Of a DNA stretch of 64,000 nucleotides, positions 20,532-31,758 are shown in pieces (positions within the stretch are counted from its first letter, which is position 1; every line of letters starts with the position of its first letter). Source of the DNA: Paramoeba atlantica (lineage: Eukaryota > Discosea). The stretch lies in assembly GCA_977017575.1 (NCBI GenBank), contig CDRNVI010000067.1, positions 124,001 through 188,000 on the forward strand, written 5' to 3'. Position numbers and translations under genes: made by a program. The notes under the pieces are model-generated. The model was not told the origin of the DNA, ran no database searches, and saw only the letters and a list, made by a program, of their open reading frames with translations.

Positions 20532-21155
20532 ATGACTTACTCCTTTTTAATGATATGTCCGCTACGTGCATCGGATGTACACTCTTCAACGCATCCCCGG
20601 GCAGCGAAAATAAGGTCTGTTTCCGTACCGCAAGAATACAATTTGGCAAGACTTGTTGAAAGCGCAGATAAAAAGCATCGTACCTGGGACACCAACACAC
20701 CTGTCTGTGAGTGGTATGGCATTGAATGTTGTGAGAAGAAACGAGTTAAAGCTATAAGCTGGCGTTTTGCAGATTTAGGATCGTTAAATTGGAAATATTT
20801 GCCGCCAAATTTAGAGTCTCTAGAGGTGATGAAAGCCCATCTTCGTGGTGAACTTCCACTAGAGATGTTTCCCCCATCTCTCGTATACATTTATCTGTAT
20901 TACAATAAGTTAACAGGTAATCTCGTCCTTTTGCGACTTCCACCTTCATTGGAGGTTTTTGACGTTCAAAGCAATCAGTTTTTTGGCATCGTAGATTTTT
21001 CGTTACTTCCAACAGGTTTGTCCGAGCTGACGCTGTCTTGGAACAGTGACCTCAAAGGTGCGTTCGATGTGGGAATGTGCAGTCCGAATTTGAGCTACGA
21101 CGTTCGGCGTACAAACATCACGGTATCGAATGGATGTTTATTTCGAGAGGTCTAG
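20532..21155 (+). CDS. LRR protein, unit 2 copy
   Basis: Same protein as that at 15080, 207 residues, complete cap and repeats. I see no amino-acid difference from unit 1. Because the breakpoints lie far from this gene, its promoter is copied with it, so the triplication should raise its dosage. Confidence 0.8.
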   Translation: MTYSFLMICPLRASDVHSSTHPRAAKIRSVSVPQEYNLARLVESADKKHRTWDTNTPVCEWYGIECCEKKRVKAISWRFADLGSLNWKYLPPNLESLEVMKAHLRGELPLEMFPPSLVYIYLYYNKLTGNLVLLRLPPSLEVFDVQSNQFFGIVDFSLLPTGLSELTLSWNSDLKGAFDVGMCSPNLSYDVRRTNITVSNGCLFREV

Positions 21156-21648
21156 CGTGATGAGGATGATGAGTGCAATGATGAGGATTCTTTCGAAAAT
21201 GATTTTTTTCAGAATTCCGCCTCGCTTGTCGTTTGGCTTGTCGTTTGGCCGTATTAATTCGACGAGTGTAAAATGGGCATAAAATGTGAAAGAAATTCTG
21301 GGTCAAGATGGGTGAGAATGCACCAAAATAGGGTAAAATAATTTTTTTTTGGTTTCTCTGTTTCGTTTGAAAGAAACGTTGGGCATATGTTACAGGCTTT
21401 AAAAAAGTATTTTTGACTCATTTTATTCATCTGGCATGCGTTTTACTTTAATTGAGAGGGGGGGGTATATAATGCTTCTGTTCTGAAATTCGCCCCCCCC
21501 GCCCTGATCAGTTCCACAGCGCTCTTTCGGGCCGACATGGGGGCTGCGTTGGCCTGGCAGCAACAAAACGACAGAGCTGACAGCACTGGTAAATGTACTC
21601 GATACGCTTTGCCCCGGAGTAGAAAAAAGCGAAAAAAATACGCAAAGT

Positions 21649-23916
21649 ATGGACCAGGAGAATGTAGGACAACCCAAAGGGGAGAATGGTGAATGCTCAA
21701 CAAGGTTTACCTCCCCCGAAACGACGCTCACGTCCGCTGTGGTTGCGGCGGCGATTCGAAATGTTTCCCATTCAACACATCTTTCCCGGCTGCTTCGTGT
21801 TCTCCCCCCGTCGCTTCGCTCGAAACCTCAAATCTTTCTCGCGCTCTCGGAGCGAAGTACGAACCCGGATGCTATACTCCGTGCGCTGCGGGAGTTAAGA
21901 GAAGCAGGCGAGAGCCCCCCGCCAGACTCGATTCCACGAATTTTGAATAAACTCCCGCCTAACTTATGGAGAGAGGCCGTGGAGGTAGTAAGGACAGCTT
22001 TGAGAAGAAGCGAGGCAAATGCACCGTCCTCTTCTTCGATTCCTTCCACTCTTCCATCCAATTGTTTTTTTCCCAACACTCCGCTTTCATTGGAATGTTT
22101 TGTAGTGTTACTGCGGCTAGCCGCTCGTGCAGGAGCGCTTTCTTTTGTAGAGAATCTCGGGAAGGATCTTTCTTTTGTCAACGGCACGGCTTCTTTATCC
22201 AGAAGTGAGCCAGAGGCTATACAGTTTCCCGAAGCATTCTTCTCTGATGCCACTCGAAGCTCCATTCGCACTTCCTTATGTGTGGCGAAGTTTACCCAAA
22301 AAGGATTAGCTCCGGAACGGAGTCCTACCCGACTGAACGTACGACGAATGGAGAAACACCGAGAGATGCGAGAAAAAGTCAATGCGGTGCTATCGCGAAA
22401 CAAAACAACAGAAAGTAGCGCATCTCAAAGTACGGAAAATATGAATTCAAGAACAGACACCACTTTTTCTTCTCTTCCGAAAAAAGAGGAGAATACGAAT
22501 GAATTTACAGCGTCTGATGTAGAATCAGAATTTGAAACTGAACTCGCTCGAGCTCAAGAAAACGCCTCGCAAACCGTGGAGCAGCGTTACGATGCGGAGC
22601 GTCGTGAAGCCCAACGTATCCACCCTGCAGTTTCGGAACTCCAACAAATGGATCGGGAACACATCCCGCTGGACCCCTCTGGTCCGCATCAAATCATCCA
22701 GGCCCTGAGGGAGCAAGGGGACTGGCCGACGGGACTCTATCTCGTCGAGACCCGAGCGGAATTTCGTAACTCGCGCCAAGCGATTCAAGGCGTAATCCAG
22801 TCCATGGCCCGGGAGCATCAGGCCACCGCATTGATCGATTTCACGGAAATTTTACAGCGTGAAGAGGCAGGCGGAGAAAAAGAGGCAATAAATGAGGAAG
22901 AAAACGCAGGAAGAGGAGGAAAACTTGAAAAGCAGGATAAAAGCAAAGGAAACGCCCCCCCTCCTCTCCGTCGTAGTCTTGCCCTTGTGTGCTCCATGTT
23001 GCATGCACATTTAATGTGTAGTAATCTTCACGCCGCCTACGATATCTATTTTGAGTATATCCGACCCTTACTGTGTGCTTCCAATCAAGTTCAACCCGAA
23101 ATCCGGGGGTGCTCAGCAACAGAGGAGGAAGCCGTAATGAATAGCAACTCGCCTCAACAAATCTTTCCCTCCAATTGGATGTGTTTCGGTCTCAGTCTCG
23201 CGGCCACCATTTTAATGAAGCAACACACCCAGGCGTTGGATATTGCCCATCACATTGCCCGTGTCGCTCTCCCTGCGGTCATCGAGGAGGCAAAAAAAGC
23301 AAACGAACAAATTAACACAGAAAAAGGAAAAAGGGAAGGGCCGGATACGGAGAGCAGTCCCAACAAAAACGAAAATCCTCCGATTTCTTCTTCCAAACAA
23401 AACGTTACGCCTTCAAAAACCTTACCCGAAGAAGAGAATTTAGATTCCATCGACGGGACAACAATCGGAAACCAATACCTCCCAGGAGAAGCAGCGGAAG
23501 AAGAAGATTCTTCCTCCCTATCTTCACCTTCCCTATCTCCTGGATCCTATCCTAAAAAAGACGTGACCACGAGTGCCTTACTCGAGCGCTGTGGTCTCCC
23601 CGATGTTTTGCTCTTCCCGGGCTCTGAGGAGAACGCTTTAAGGGACTCTTCTTCCCCTTCGAGGGCCTCTGCTCTCTCCCCCGAGCGGTTTCTGCATAAC
23701 CTCTGCGCCACCTTCGCGCGTCACGTCCACCGGGACTGGATGAAGGCGCTGCGGGAGCTCGAGAGCGTGTTCCGGGAGGCGGGGCTGCGGATCCCGGACA
23801 GCGCCCGCGCCACGTTCCTGCAGATCAGCGCCAGCTTCTCCAACGAGTCCTACCATCAGAAGAATATCTTGGATCGGTTTCTGCAAGAGGAAACCGAGGG
23901 GAGAGAGAAAAGATGA
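21649..23916 (+). pseudogene. PPR-like gene, 5'-truncated, unit 3
   Basis: Same truncation as in unit 2, at Met90. It matches unit 1 where unit 2 has its private changes, shares Ser-to-Asn in the EAINEE segment with unit 2, and has its own Thr-to-Lys change (TPSKTLPEEE). No frameshift has accumulated, consistent with a very recent origin. Confidence 0.75.
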
Positions 23917-24225
23917 AGAAAAAGGGGAGGGCGTCTAAAAAATAAGAAGTCATAATTTTTTTTAGTATAAAGGTTGTAAAAAAAATCGGTAGTGTTTCCT
24001 CATGAAAAAGAAAACGCGGACTTTGGTAAACGAAAAGCTCTTGCGCGAAATGAAATGTACGCGACAATCGGGAGGTATACTTGTGTAGCTACTGTATCAT
24101 GTGGTACGTACAAAGGTGAAGCCTATTCTTTTAGTATTGATAGTTGGCTTTTTTTGCAAGACTTAGATAGCCACATACAGAGACACCTTTTGTTTATTCC
24201 GATTTCTTTTTGCCACCTGACAAAA

Positions 24226-24948
24226 ATGTTTGAGTTCTGTGCATTAGCCTGTGCATTACGTGCAGCTGAGGAACAATCTATAAGTCGTCCTTGTGCAGCG
24301 AAGGTGAGCTCTATTACCGTGCCGCAAGAGTACGATTTAATAAGACTTATTCAAAATATGCAGGAAAGACCCCCTAGCTGGAACACCGACACACCTGCAT
24401 GCGAGTGGGAAGGCGTTGAATGCGACGAGAAGAATCAAGTTAAAGAATTCAGTTGGTGTTTTGAAAACCTAGGATTCTTAGTTTGGAAATATTTGCCACA
24501 GAGTTAAGTTTCTTTTCGCATGCAACATGGCCATCTTCGCGGTGAACTTCCCTTGGAAGTGTTTCCTCCGAACCTAACGCAAATATATTTGTATGCGAAT
24601 CAGTTAACCGGTCATCTTGACTTGCTCCAGCTCCCACCCATACTGGAGGTCTTGGATGTCGAAAAAAATCATTTCCATGGCACCGTCGATTTCTCATCAC
24701 TTCCGACAACTTTGGAGGAACTAAAGCTGTCGAGCAACAGCGAACTCGAAGGTGCGTTTGATGTGGATATGCACAGCCCTGATTTGTATTACGACTTTCT
24801 GCAAACAAACATTACAGTCTCGGACGGATGTCGAATTCGAGAGCTCTACTTTGATGTGGATGAAGATGACGTTGATGAGTATGAAGATGAGGACGTTGAT
24901 GAGGATGAAGATGAAGAGGACATGCATGTACATGATGATTTGGATTAG
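24226..24948 (+). pseudogene. LRR-family gene with internal stop, unit 3
   Basis: Third copy of the 13323 pseudogene, with the stop and acidic tail unchanged. Confidence 0.75.
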
Positions 24949-25523
24949 TCCTGTACGTACTTGATGTGTGCAATTAGATTGATTGTTCAATTGTATTCGA
25001 TTGATTGGCTGTGTAAATTGGAGGGGCGGGGGCCTTGTTTACTGTTAGATAAATGATTACTGTTAGATAAATGATACTGTTAGAGAAATGATTAGAAAAA
25101 TACTAATACTTCTCCGAATTTTCCTGTTAAAAGTTGATATTTGAGGGGCTGCGGGTGGCGTCCCGAGAAACCGCGGTATACGATCGGCCCCCCGAGGCCT
25201 GGTCCGATAGTAATGTATACCTAAAAAATCTTTGATTTTAGTATTCACGTATTCATGTAGTATAGTATTTAGTAGTATTTACGTATTCGCGTATAGTATT
25301 CACGGGGTTTTCAACATTTTTCCCGCCTCTATCACCAAAAACTTGGAACAAGTAATTTATGCGCTCTAAAGAATGCCAACCATCATCAAGGAATCACATG
25401 AAGCGTTTTTTGCGCTTTCATTCTTTTTGGCAACCTATGGAGACACGCGAATACAGCTGAATGTAGCAGCTGAATGAACCATTTAAAAAAGCCTCTTGAT
25501 GGTAGGTTTTTGAATTTCGTGTA

Positions 25524-25779
25524 CTATGCCCCCCTGCTTATAAGTTCCCCCTACTCAGGTACGCTTATGAGTTCCTTTTTCTGGTGAATGCTTTTGTACC
25601 CACATTTTGCGAAGCCTTTTTTTACATGTGACAAAATGTCATAAATTTCTACTCTACGTCAGCCTGCTCTACAGGTTCGTTCACTGAGCGGATATTTGTT
25701 TTGGATCCAGTTATCATCTGGTATGCTTAAGAGTTCCTTTTTCTCAAAACCGGGGAACTCATAAGCAGGGGGGGTATAG
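25524..25779. mobile_element. 256-bp MITE with TA target, unit 3
   Basis: Third copy of the MITE, in the same position within the unit. Confidence 0.8.
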
Positions 25780-25982
25780 TATTTTGTTTTATTATTTTTA
25801 CCCTTGCTTTCGTAAGCAGACCGATTTTTTTTTCATCACGCTTTTTTTCAGAATACTTTTTTTTATTTTTCTTAAAAGAAATTGCGCAAAAAAAAGCGGC
25901 AGATAACTAGGTACAGTAGTTCCCTTGACCGAGCAATTTATTCAACACCTCTTCCAATTTCTTTACAGCGTTTCAAAGTTCA

Positions 25983-26606
25983 ATGACTTACTCCTTTTTA
26001 ATGATATGTCCGCTACGTGCATCGGATGTACACTCTTCAACGCATCCCCGGGCAGCGAAAATAAGGTCTGTTTCCGTACCGCAAGAATACAATTTGGCAA
26101 GACTTGTTGAAAGCGCAGATAAAAAGCATCGTACCTGGGACACCAACACACCTGTCTGTGAGTGGTATGGCATTGAATGTTGTGAGAAGAAACGAGTTAA
26201 AGCAATAAGCTGGCGTTTTGCAGATTTAGGATCGTTAAATTGGAAATATTTGCCGCCAAATTTAGAGTCTCTAGAGGTGATGAAAGCCCATCTTCGTGGT
26301 GAACTTCCACTAGAGATGTTTCCCCCATCTCTCGTATACATTTATCTGTATTACAATAAGTTAACAGGTAATCTCGTCCTTTTGCGACTTCCACCTTCAT
26401 TGGAGGTTTTTGACGTTCAAAGCAATCAGTTTTTTGGCATCGTAGATTTTTCGTTACTTCCAACAGGTTTGTCCGAGCTGACGCTGTCTTGGAACAGTGA
26501 CCTCAAAGGTGCGTTCGATGTGGGAATGTGCAGTCCGAGTTTGAGCTACGACGTTCGGCGTACAAACATCACGGTATCGAATGGATGTTTATTTCGAGAG
26601 GTCTAG
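25983..26606 (+). CDS. LRR protein, unit 3 copy
   Basis: As at 15080, with one visible amino-acid change (Asn to Ser in CSPSLSYD) and one silent-looking change. Complete 207-residue frame. Confidence 0.8.
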   Translation: MTYSFLMICPLRASDVHSSTHPRAAKIRSVSVPQEYNLARLVESADKKHRTWDTNTPVCEWYGIECCEKKRVKAISWRFADLGSLNWKYLPPNLESLEVMKAHLRGELPLEMFPPSLVYIYLYYNKLTGNLVLLRLPPSLEVFDVQSNQFFGIVDFSLLPTGLSELTLSWNSDLKGAFDVGMCSPSLSYDVRRTNITVSNGCLFREV

Positions 26607-27006
26607 CGTGATGAGGATGATGAGTGCAATGATGAGGATTCTTTCGAAAATGATTTTTTTCAGAATTCCGCCTCGCTTGTCGTTTGGCTTGTCGTTTGGC
26701 CGTATTAATTCGACGAGTGTAAAATGGGCATAAAATGTGAAAGAAATTCTGGGTCAAGATGGGTGAGAATGCACCAAAATAGGGTAAAATAATTTTTTTT
26801 TGGTTTCTCTGTTTCGTTTGAAAGAAACGTTGGGCATATGTTACAGGCTTTAAAAAAGTATTTTTGACTCATTTTATTCATCTGGCATGCGTTTTACTTT
26901 AATTGAGAGGGGGGGGTATATAATGCTTCTGTTCTGAAATTCGCCCCCCCCGCCCTGATCAGTTCCACAGCGCTCTTTCGGGCCGACATGGGGGCTGCGT
27001 TGGCCT

Positions 27007-27340
27007 GGCAAGGTATGTGGGCGGATATTTCTGACCATTCTAAATGGGCCCGCATCCGGAGCTCTCTGACCAATTGTTGTTGAGACTGCCAACAGTAGGT
27101 TCCATATGATGTCTATTTTGTCTTCCGCTGATTTGCTGAGAAAATTGTCACATACGCTCGCCGCGTGGATTGGCACCGCGTAGAGTATATTGCACCGCGC
27201 AGAGTTTCAGGTGGAAACACACCTGAAACCTCCTTACCCGGGAGCACCGCCAGGGAGTACCCCCAGGTTGGGGCGGTTCGGCTTCGAGATCAGCACGTCG
27301 ACTATCGGGTTGCCCCCCCCCTCGTTACTCCATTATCATA
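27007..27340. other. Single-copy sequence after the triplication
   Basis: No gene. The GGCA at 27007 marks the end of unit 3. A short direct repeat, TTGGCACCGCGTAGAGT and TTGCACCGCGCAGAGT, is at about 27170-27205. Confidence 0.5.
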
Positions 27341-28025
27341 AGGGAGCGAAGGGGCAAGAACTCATACATGTAGTTTGAAGCACATGGTACTCAGAGGGCG
27401 AGTTCGAGACCAGCTCATCGCATGCCGTATACCCCCCAGTAAGAGAATGAGTTTTGGGTCGAAATGGCAAAATCTTTTTTACTGGGGGGTATACTTTTTT
27501 GGACAGTTTCCTCTTTTCTCGCAACTTTTTCTGCCATTTTTTCTATTCTTCCTTCTGAAAATGTGTTAAAACGCTTATTTGGGTTACCCCCGAGGCCCTC
27601 AACATGCAGACACCCACCCCCTACCCACTATACGCCTCCTGTGGGGATCCCGAGCCAAATCTCTCTTACTCGGGGTCAGCCCAAAAAGGGCCAAAACTCT
27701 CTTACTGGGGGGGTACTCTCTCTTACTGGGAGGTTATACGGTAATAGGCTGGGCTGAGAACTGACTAGGCCCAGTACTCGGAGGATCGACCCGGACCTTC
27801 CCCCAAGGAACCAGCTCCCTTACCCGGCTTACACGTCTTGGGTGAGTCGTGTTGGCGTACAATTCGTCGACGCATCGTGTTGGTAGCAACACGTTGGTGC
27901 CGCCTTGGACAAGCGGAAACTGGTAGAGGACGTCGTCCTCTGAACTTGCGGATCTGTCTGAAGGGTCTGGCTTGCCAGTGACCGTCCGCAGCAATCCGGA
28001 ATGATTTGCACTTTTTTTGGATCGG
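27341..28025 (+). mobile_element. tRNA-headed SINE family B, copy 1, interrupted
   Basis: The head at 27341-27420 aligns with the head of copy 2 on the minus strand at 33258-33190, including the B-box region GCGAGTTCGAGACC. The body at 27741-28025 aligns with 33166-32866 of the minus strand (CCAGCTCCCTTACCCGGCTT and on). Head and body are separated here by a TIR element at 27427-27739, absent from copy 2. The A box is degenerate in this copy. Confidence 0.65.
27427..27739. mobile_element. TIR element inside the SINE
   Basis: The ends are GTATACCCCCCAGTAAGAGA and, inverted, GTATAACCTCCCAGTAAGAG. A second inverted end at 27481-27494 makes the left 68 bp a foldback on its own. Additional TCTCTTACTGGGGGG copies lie at about 27694. 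No coding content. Confidence 0.65.
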
Positions 28026-28420
28026 TCAAACCGTTTCCCAAGGGATTGAAGCTAGTCGGGTCTGCTTTGTCCATAACTTTTAAATAAATAATTCATCATG
28101 TGGTTGGTAAGCGCCCCACTCATCAGTTACCACGACTGAGTTTCGATCACTGATCGAACGAAATCATGAAGAATGCGAGGAAGTAAAATGATTACTATCC
28201 ACCCTACATAATTGTCTCCCCCCCCTACATATTTGTCAGTCGGAGAAAACAGGCGTCGGGAAGCGGCGCCGATTTTGTTTTCGCGATTTCCTTCAAACAA
28301 TTTTTAGCTTATTGCCTATAGCAGCAGCGCTGCTACCGTAGCGTCAAGTGTACATGTCCTACAGTACACAACATCCTAAACTTTGCACACGTATTTTTCT
28401 TCTGTATATCACACCCGTTC
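28026..28420. other. Intergenic region upstream of an LRR gene
   Basis: No gene. It contains a CTCCCCCCCCTACATA run resembling a single TIR end and AT-rich sequence. A pyrimidine-rich stretch (TTTTTCTTCTG) precedes the LRR start. Confidence 0.5.
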
Positions 28421-29200
28421 ATGCAAGCCCTCCCTACCGTAGATTCCCACGCCACCTCCACACGTCTGGGTAAACCCAGTGCGGCGTTACCGCAAGAATA
28501 TCAACTCGCGGAGTTCATCCAAGAGATTGAGAACCCGGAGCCGAGTTGGACCACAGACACCGCAGCCTGCGAGTGGGCTCGTGTCTCATGCGCAGAGGAC
28601 GGGGTCGTTACGTCGATCTTTTGGGGTAGTTGTGGGACCCATTCCGCACTTCGCGGTACGCTTCACTGGAAGGCTCTCCCCTCCACGCTCACCAACCTAC
28701 GCTTGAGTGACAATGATCTACTCGGAGGGGTGAGTTTTGAGGAGCTCCCCAGGGAACTCACATTCTTCTCCATTCACGCCAATCGGTTTGTGGGTACCAT
28801 TGAATTGTCGGAGATGTCCGCTTTGTTGTTGCACGTCGATGTTTCGTATAACAAATTGGAAGGAGGACTGGATTTGACGTGTTTGCCATGGAAGATGGAT
28901 ACCTTTCTCGCGAATTCAAACTCGTTTACAGGAAATTTGCTCCTTACGTCGCTTCCGCGTACAATAAATACGTTGTCTTTGTGTGATAATGATTTTGAAG
29001 GTACTGTCGATCTTGACCACTTGCCTTCAGATTTGTTCCAGCTTGATCTTTCGAATAATCCGAGATTGACTGGGACATATCACACGAAGCTAATGCCGAA
29101 GCGGATGCGGGATAAGACGCGCTCGTTTCTCTTTTTCTCTGCGTACGAAGTAAACGAAAACCTTGATATTTCTGAAACGGAAATTTTAAAGAGAAGATGA
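28421..29200 (+). CDS. LRR protein, intact, long form
   Basis: 259 residues. The cap LPQEYQLAEFIQEI, then PSWTTDTAACEWARVSC, lies at about residues 25-65. Seven or so LRRs follow, several with LPRELTFFSIHANRFVGTIE or LPSDLFQLDLSNNPRLTG form. The C terminus (KLMPKRMRDKTRSFLF, then SETEILKRR) is basic and resembles that of the 30645 gene, and there is no CaaX box. Start ATG 28421 gives a leader (TVDSHATSTRLGKP) like that of 30645 (LATTQRLGKA). The two genes are probable tandem paralogues 1.4 kb apart. No predicted membrane segment. Confidence 0.85.
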   Translation: MQALPTVDSHATSTRLGKPSAALPQEYQLAEFIQEIENPEPSWTTDTAACEWARVSCAEDGVVTSIFWGSCGTHSALRGTLHWKALPSTLTNLRLSDNDLLGGVSFEELPRELTFFSIHANRFVGTIELSEMSALLLHVDVSYNKLEGGLDLTCLPWKMDTFLANSNSFTGNLLLTSLPRTINTLSLCDNDFEGTVDLDHLPSDLFQLDLSNNPRLTGTYHTKLMPKRMRDKTRSFLFFSAYEVNENLDISETEILKRR

Positions 29201-29503
29201 TCATTATAAATTTGCTTCATTAAGCATACAATGTGTATTTTCGCAGTAATTTGTATTCTTCGCCTTCTCTTTGTCGAAATTATGATCAAAATAAGCCTTC
29301 GGCAACACCTTTTAGGCATTTTGAGTGTCCAATCCCACTTGTTCATAGCGACATGTTCTGAAACCACGACATTCTCGCCGTACGATTTATTTTTTAGGAG
29401 CATTGTTAAATATTCTCATGGCATCCTACTTTTCAACGCAAAGCGCGCAGCACGAGTCCTTCTAAGCAGCACGAGCCTTCTAAGCTGAAAACAGCCACAG
29501 CGC
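29201..29503. other. Intergenic 3' flank
   Basis: No gene. There is a short direct repeat, GCAGCACGAGTCCTTCTAA and GCAGCACGAGCCTTCTAA, near 29440-29485. Confidence 0.5.
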
Positions 29504-30052
29504 TTAACGTAGCGACCAATCATTATTTCTATTGTATCTTAAACAGTACACAATTTCTTGTTTCACCTCCCTCCACCATGGCCGACCAATGCCTCGACCC
29601 GTGAAGTCTGGATCAGTTCCACAATTCTTGACATGTTGCGTCAACACTGCAGCTGCAACTTTTTCAAGAAGGCTCCAGACTATTGGAACCACTGCTCTTT
29701 CAAAGAGCCTTGCCCCCCTTTCTAGAAGCTTTTCAAAGCAGTCACATTCTCCTTTCTCAATGAGAGTCGAGGCAATTCGCTCTCACACTTCTGGAGCTTG
29801 AACATCGATGTCATCGATCTTCAAATACATTGTATGTACTCACTTCATGGGTTGCACTGAATTGAAGAAAACTTTCGACAAAACTGGGTTAGCGAAACCA
29901 TAGCGAAAGCGTTTATATGCTTTTTCTTTCACGTCATCGGAACACGTTTCATGAAAGACTTGATATTCTTCCATCATTTGTATTACGATGGATTTGTCGA
30001 TCGCGTGGTATTCCGTAACTAATTGACGGAGACGAGCATCTACGTTAGCCAT
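29504..30052 (-). pseudogene. Degenerate minus-strand gene of unknown family
   Basis: On the minus strand, ATG at 30050-30052 opens 70 codons (MANVDARLRQLVTEYHAIDK and on) ending just where a splice-donor-like GTGAGT occurs. A second open stretch follows (about 29770-29504), reading CFEKLLERGARLFERAVVPI and later GRGIGRPWWREVKQ. No GT-AG pair joins the two in frame by my reading, so either the gene is broken or the intron is unusual. Its helical, basic look and its location among transposon relics would suit part of a transposase, but no catalytic motif is visible. Confidence 0.3.
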
Positions 30053-30507
30053 CGCACTATTTCTCTCCCCATTAAATCCCTTTTCTCGGACGCGTTTACT
30101 CCCCCCCCCCCGATTTAGTCGATCCTAAAACGTTGAGGCTACTACTCGACGAATACGTCGCACCGCCTGTACTGTGCAACCATACTTCTTGGACAATGTA
30201 GAGCAGGACTCTCTTGAACGGTATATGTTAAGTTCGTCTTGGTTGCTTAATTTTTTAGGAGGACAACGCACCTGATTGTTCTATGGTTGAGGAGAATCGG
30301 GCGTTTCTTTGGGGACAATCGGAGACGATGAATTGCGCAAGGGCGAAGCAACCTCTCCAAGGCGAGGAACTGGGGCCATGAATTTTACCCACTTGTGAGC
30401 GATCCAGAGCAGGCTGACATAGAGTAGTTTAGAAATTTATGAAAATTTGTAAAGTGCCAAAAAAATGATTTTTTTTAGGGACCTCTGAAAAAATCGCTGA
30501 AAAAAAG

Positions 30508-30595
30508 GAGCGTACCAGAATAAGCGTAACAGAATTGGGGAAACTCATAAGCGTACCAGAATTGGGGAAACTCATAAGCAGGGGGGGTATAGTAT
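30508..30595. mobile_element. Solitary right end of a Tc1/mariner-type MITE
   Basis: AAACTCATAAGCAGGGGGGG followed by TATAGTA matches the right end of the 14621 MITE. Two tandem GCGTACCAGAATTGGGG-type units precede it. The left end is missing. The stretch from 30053 upstream to here holds nothing else recognisable apart from a C run near 30100. Confidence 0.6.
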
Positions 30596-30644
30596 ACGTA
30601 TTGTATATTTAAAGCTGTAATGTTCTTTTCTTCTGAAATATTTC

Positions 30645-31430
30645 ATGAAACCAATTTCCGCTTTTCTTCTTCACGACACACTTGCCACTACCCAACGTTT
30701 AGGTAAAGCGAGAGTGTCCTTACCGCAAGAAGAGATACTTTCCGAATTTGTACATGACATCGAAAACCCAGCAGCCTCATGGAATCGAAACACACCTGCG
30801 TGTAAATGGAATGACGTGCAGTGCTCTCAAAATGGAGATATCCGTAGTATTGTTATGGGATTTCGAGGCCTTCGTGGTTCTCTACGCTGGAAATACTTGC
30901 CAAGTACGCTATCTACTCTACAAGTTTCAAACAACGAGCTTTCAGGTCCTGTCTCGGTTGAATATTTTCCGTCACAGCTGGAATGGGTAGATATCCATAT
31001 GAATCATTTTATGGGAGGCATAAATCTATCGGAAATACCAGGATCGCTCCAAGCAATGGTTCTTTCGCAGAACGAGCTAGAAGGAGCACTTGACTTAAGT
31101 TCTCTGAATCCAGGATTCGTGTCTCTCGTGGCGCATTCAAACTTCTTTTTTGGCCAGCTAAATTTTTGTGAATTTCCCAGCTCTATGGACCGACTAAACT
31201 TGGCAATAAACCTTTTCAGCGGTATGATCAACTTGGATCACTTGCCCAAGGAAATGTCATTTTTAGACCTTTCTGAAAACACGAATCTCAAGAGTGAGTA
31301 CCAGGCGTCTTTGCTCCCAGTAAAATTTCGAAAAAGAACGCTTGTTATGTGGTTTACATTTCACTATGCGATTAATGAAGAGAGTTTTCGCCACGAAAAA
31401 ACTCAGATCACCTCTGCTGATGAACAGTGA
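30645..31430 (+). CDS. LRR protein, intact, long form
   Basis: 261 residues with the family cap (LPQEEILSEFVHDIENPAAS, then NTPACKWNDVQC) and about seven LRRs (LPSTLSTLQVSNNELSGPVS and on). The tail is LLPVKFRKRTLVMW, then EEKTQ-like acidic and basic residues, ending SADEQ. It is colinear with the 28421 protein along its whole length, including the C-terminal basic helix, which marks the two as the closest long-form pair. No CaaX box, signal peptide or intron. Confidence 0.85.
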   Translation: MKPISAFLLHDTLATTQRLGKARVSLPQEEILSEFVHDIENPAASWNRNTPACKWNDVQCSQNGDIRSIVMGFRGLRGSLRWKYLPSTLSTLQVSNNELSGPVSVEYFPSQLEWVDIHMNHFMGGINLSEIPGSLQAMVLSQNELEGALDLSSLNPGFVSLVAHSNFFFGQLNFCEFPSSMDRLNLAINLFSGMINLDHLPKEMSFLDLSENTNLKSEYQASLLPVKFRKRTLVMWFTFHYAINEESFRHEKTQITSADEQ

Positions 31431-31758
31431 GCAGAGAGAAAAGAAAGTTACTCATACACCAATAGTCACATCAAAAAATGAACGAGAGCGATGATATAGG
31501 ATATCTTTACGAATTGTACAGGCGGCGGTACAGGACTGGTACCGGACAGGACGGTTGTACCGTATGGGGATAGAGGACTACGGGGATCGGAGTTGAATAC
31601 CAAACAAATTACGGATCCTTTTTAATGATACCTATCCATGCCCAGAAAAATATTTTCAAACATCTTTAACAAACCTCTGGCGAAAAAAGTTGATAGTTGA
31701 TAAGCTGGCCGTTTGTCGCCGCAGTGATATGGCCTCCTAAGGAACACTCTAGTTATTT
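31431..31758. other. Intergenic 3' flank
   Basis: No gene. A short palindromic GGTACAGGACTGGTACC is near 31525. Confidence 0.5.

Larger units (their letters stand above)
10653..27006 (+). repeat. Tandem triplication of a 5.45-kb unit
   Basis: Units are 10653-16104, 16105-21555 and 21556-27006 (5452, 5451 and 5451 bp). The sequence before unit 1 (GTGTGCC then GGCAGCAACA), at the two junctions (TTGGCCT then GGCAGCAACA) and after unit 3 (TTGGCCT then GGCAAGGTATG) shares only GGCA, so the original breakpoints had 4-bp microhomology. By eye the copies differ at roughly ten positions, including copy-specific substitutions and a G-run of 9, 8 and 8. Each unit carries most of the PPR-like gene, a broken LRR gene, a 256-bp MITE and an LRR gene. 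Confidence 0.95.
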
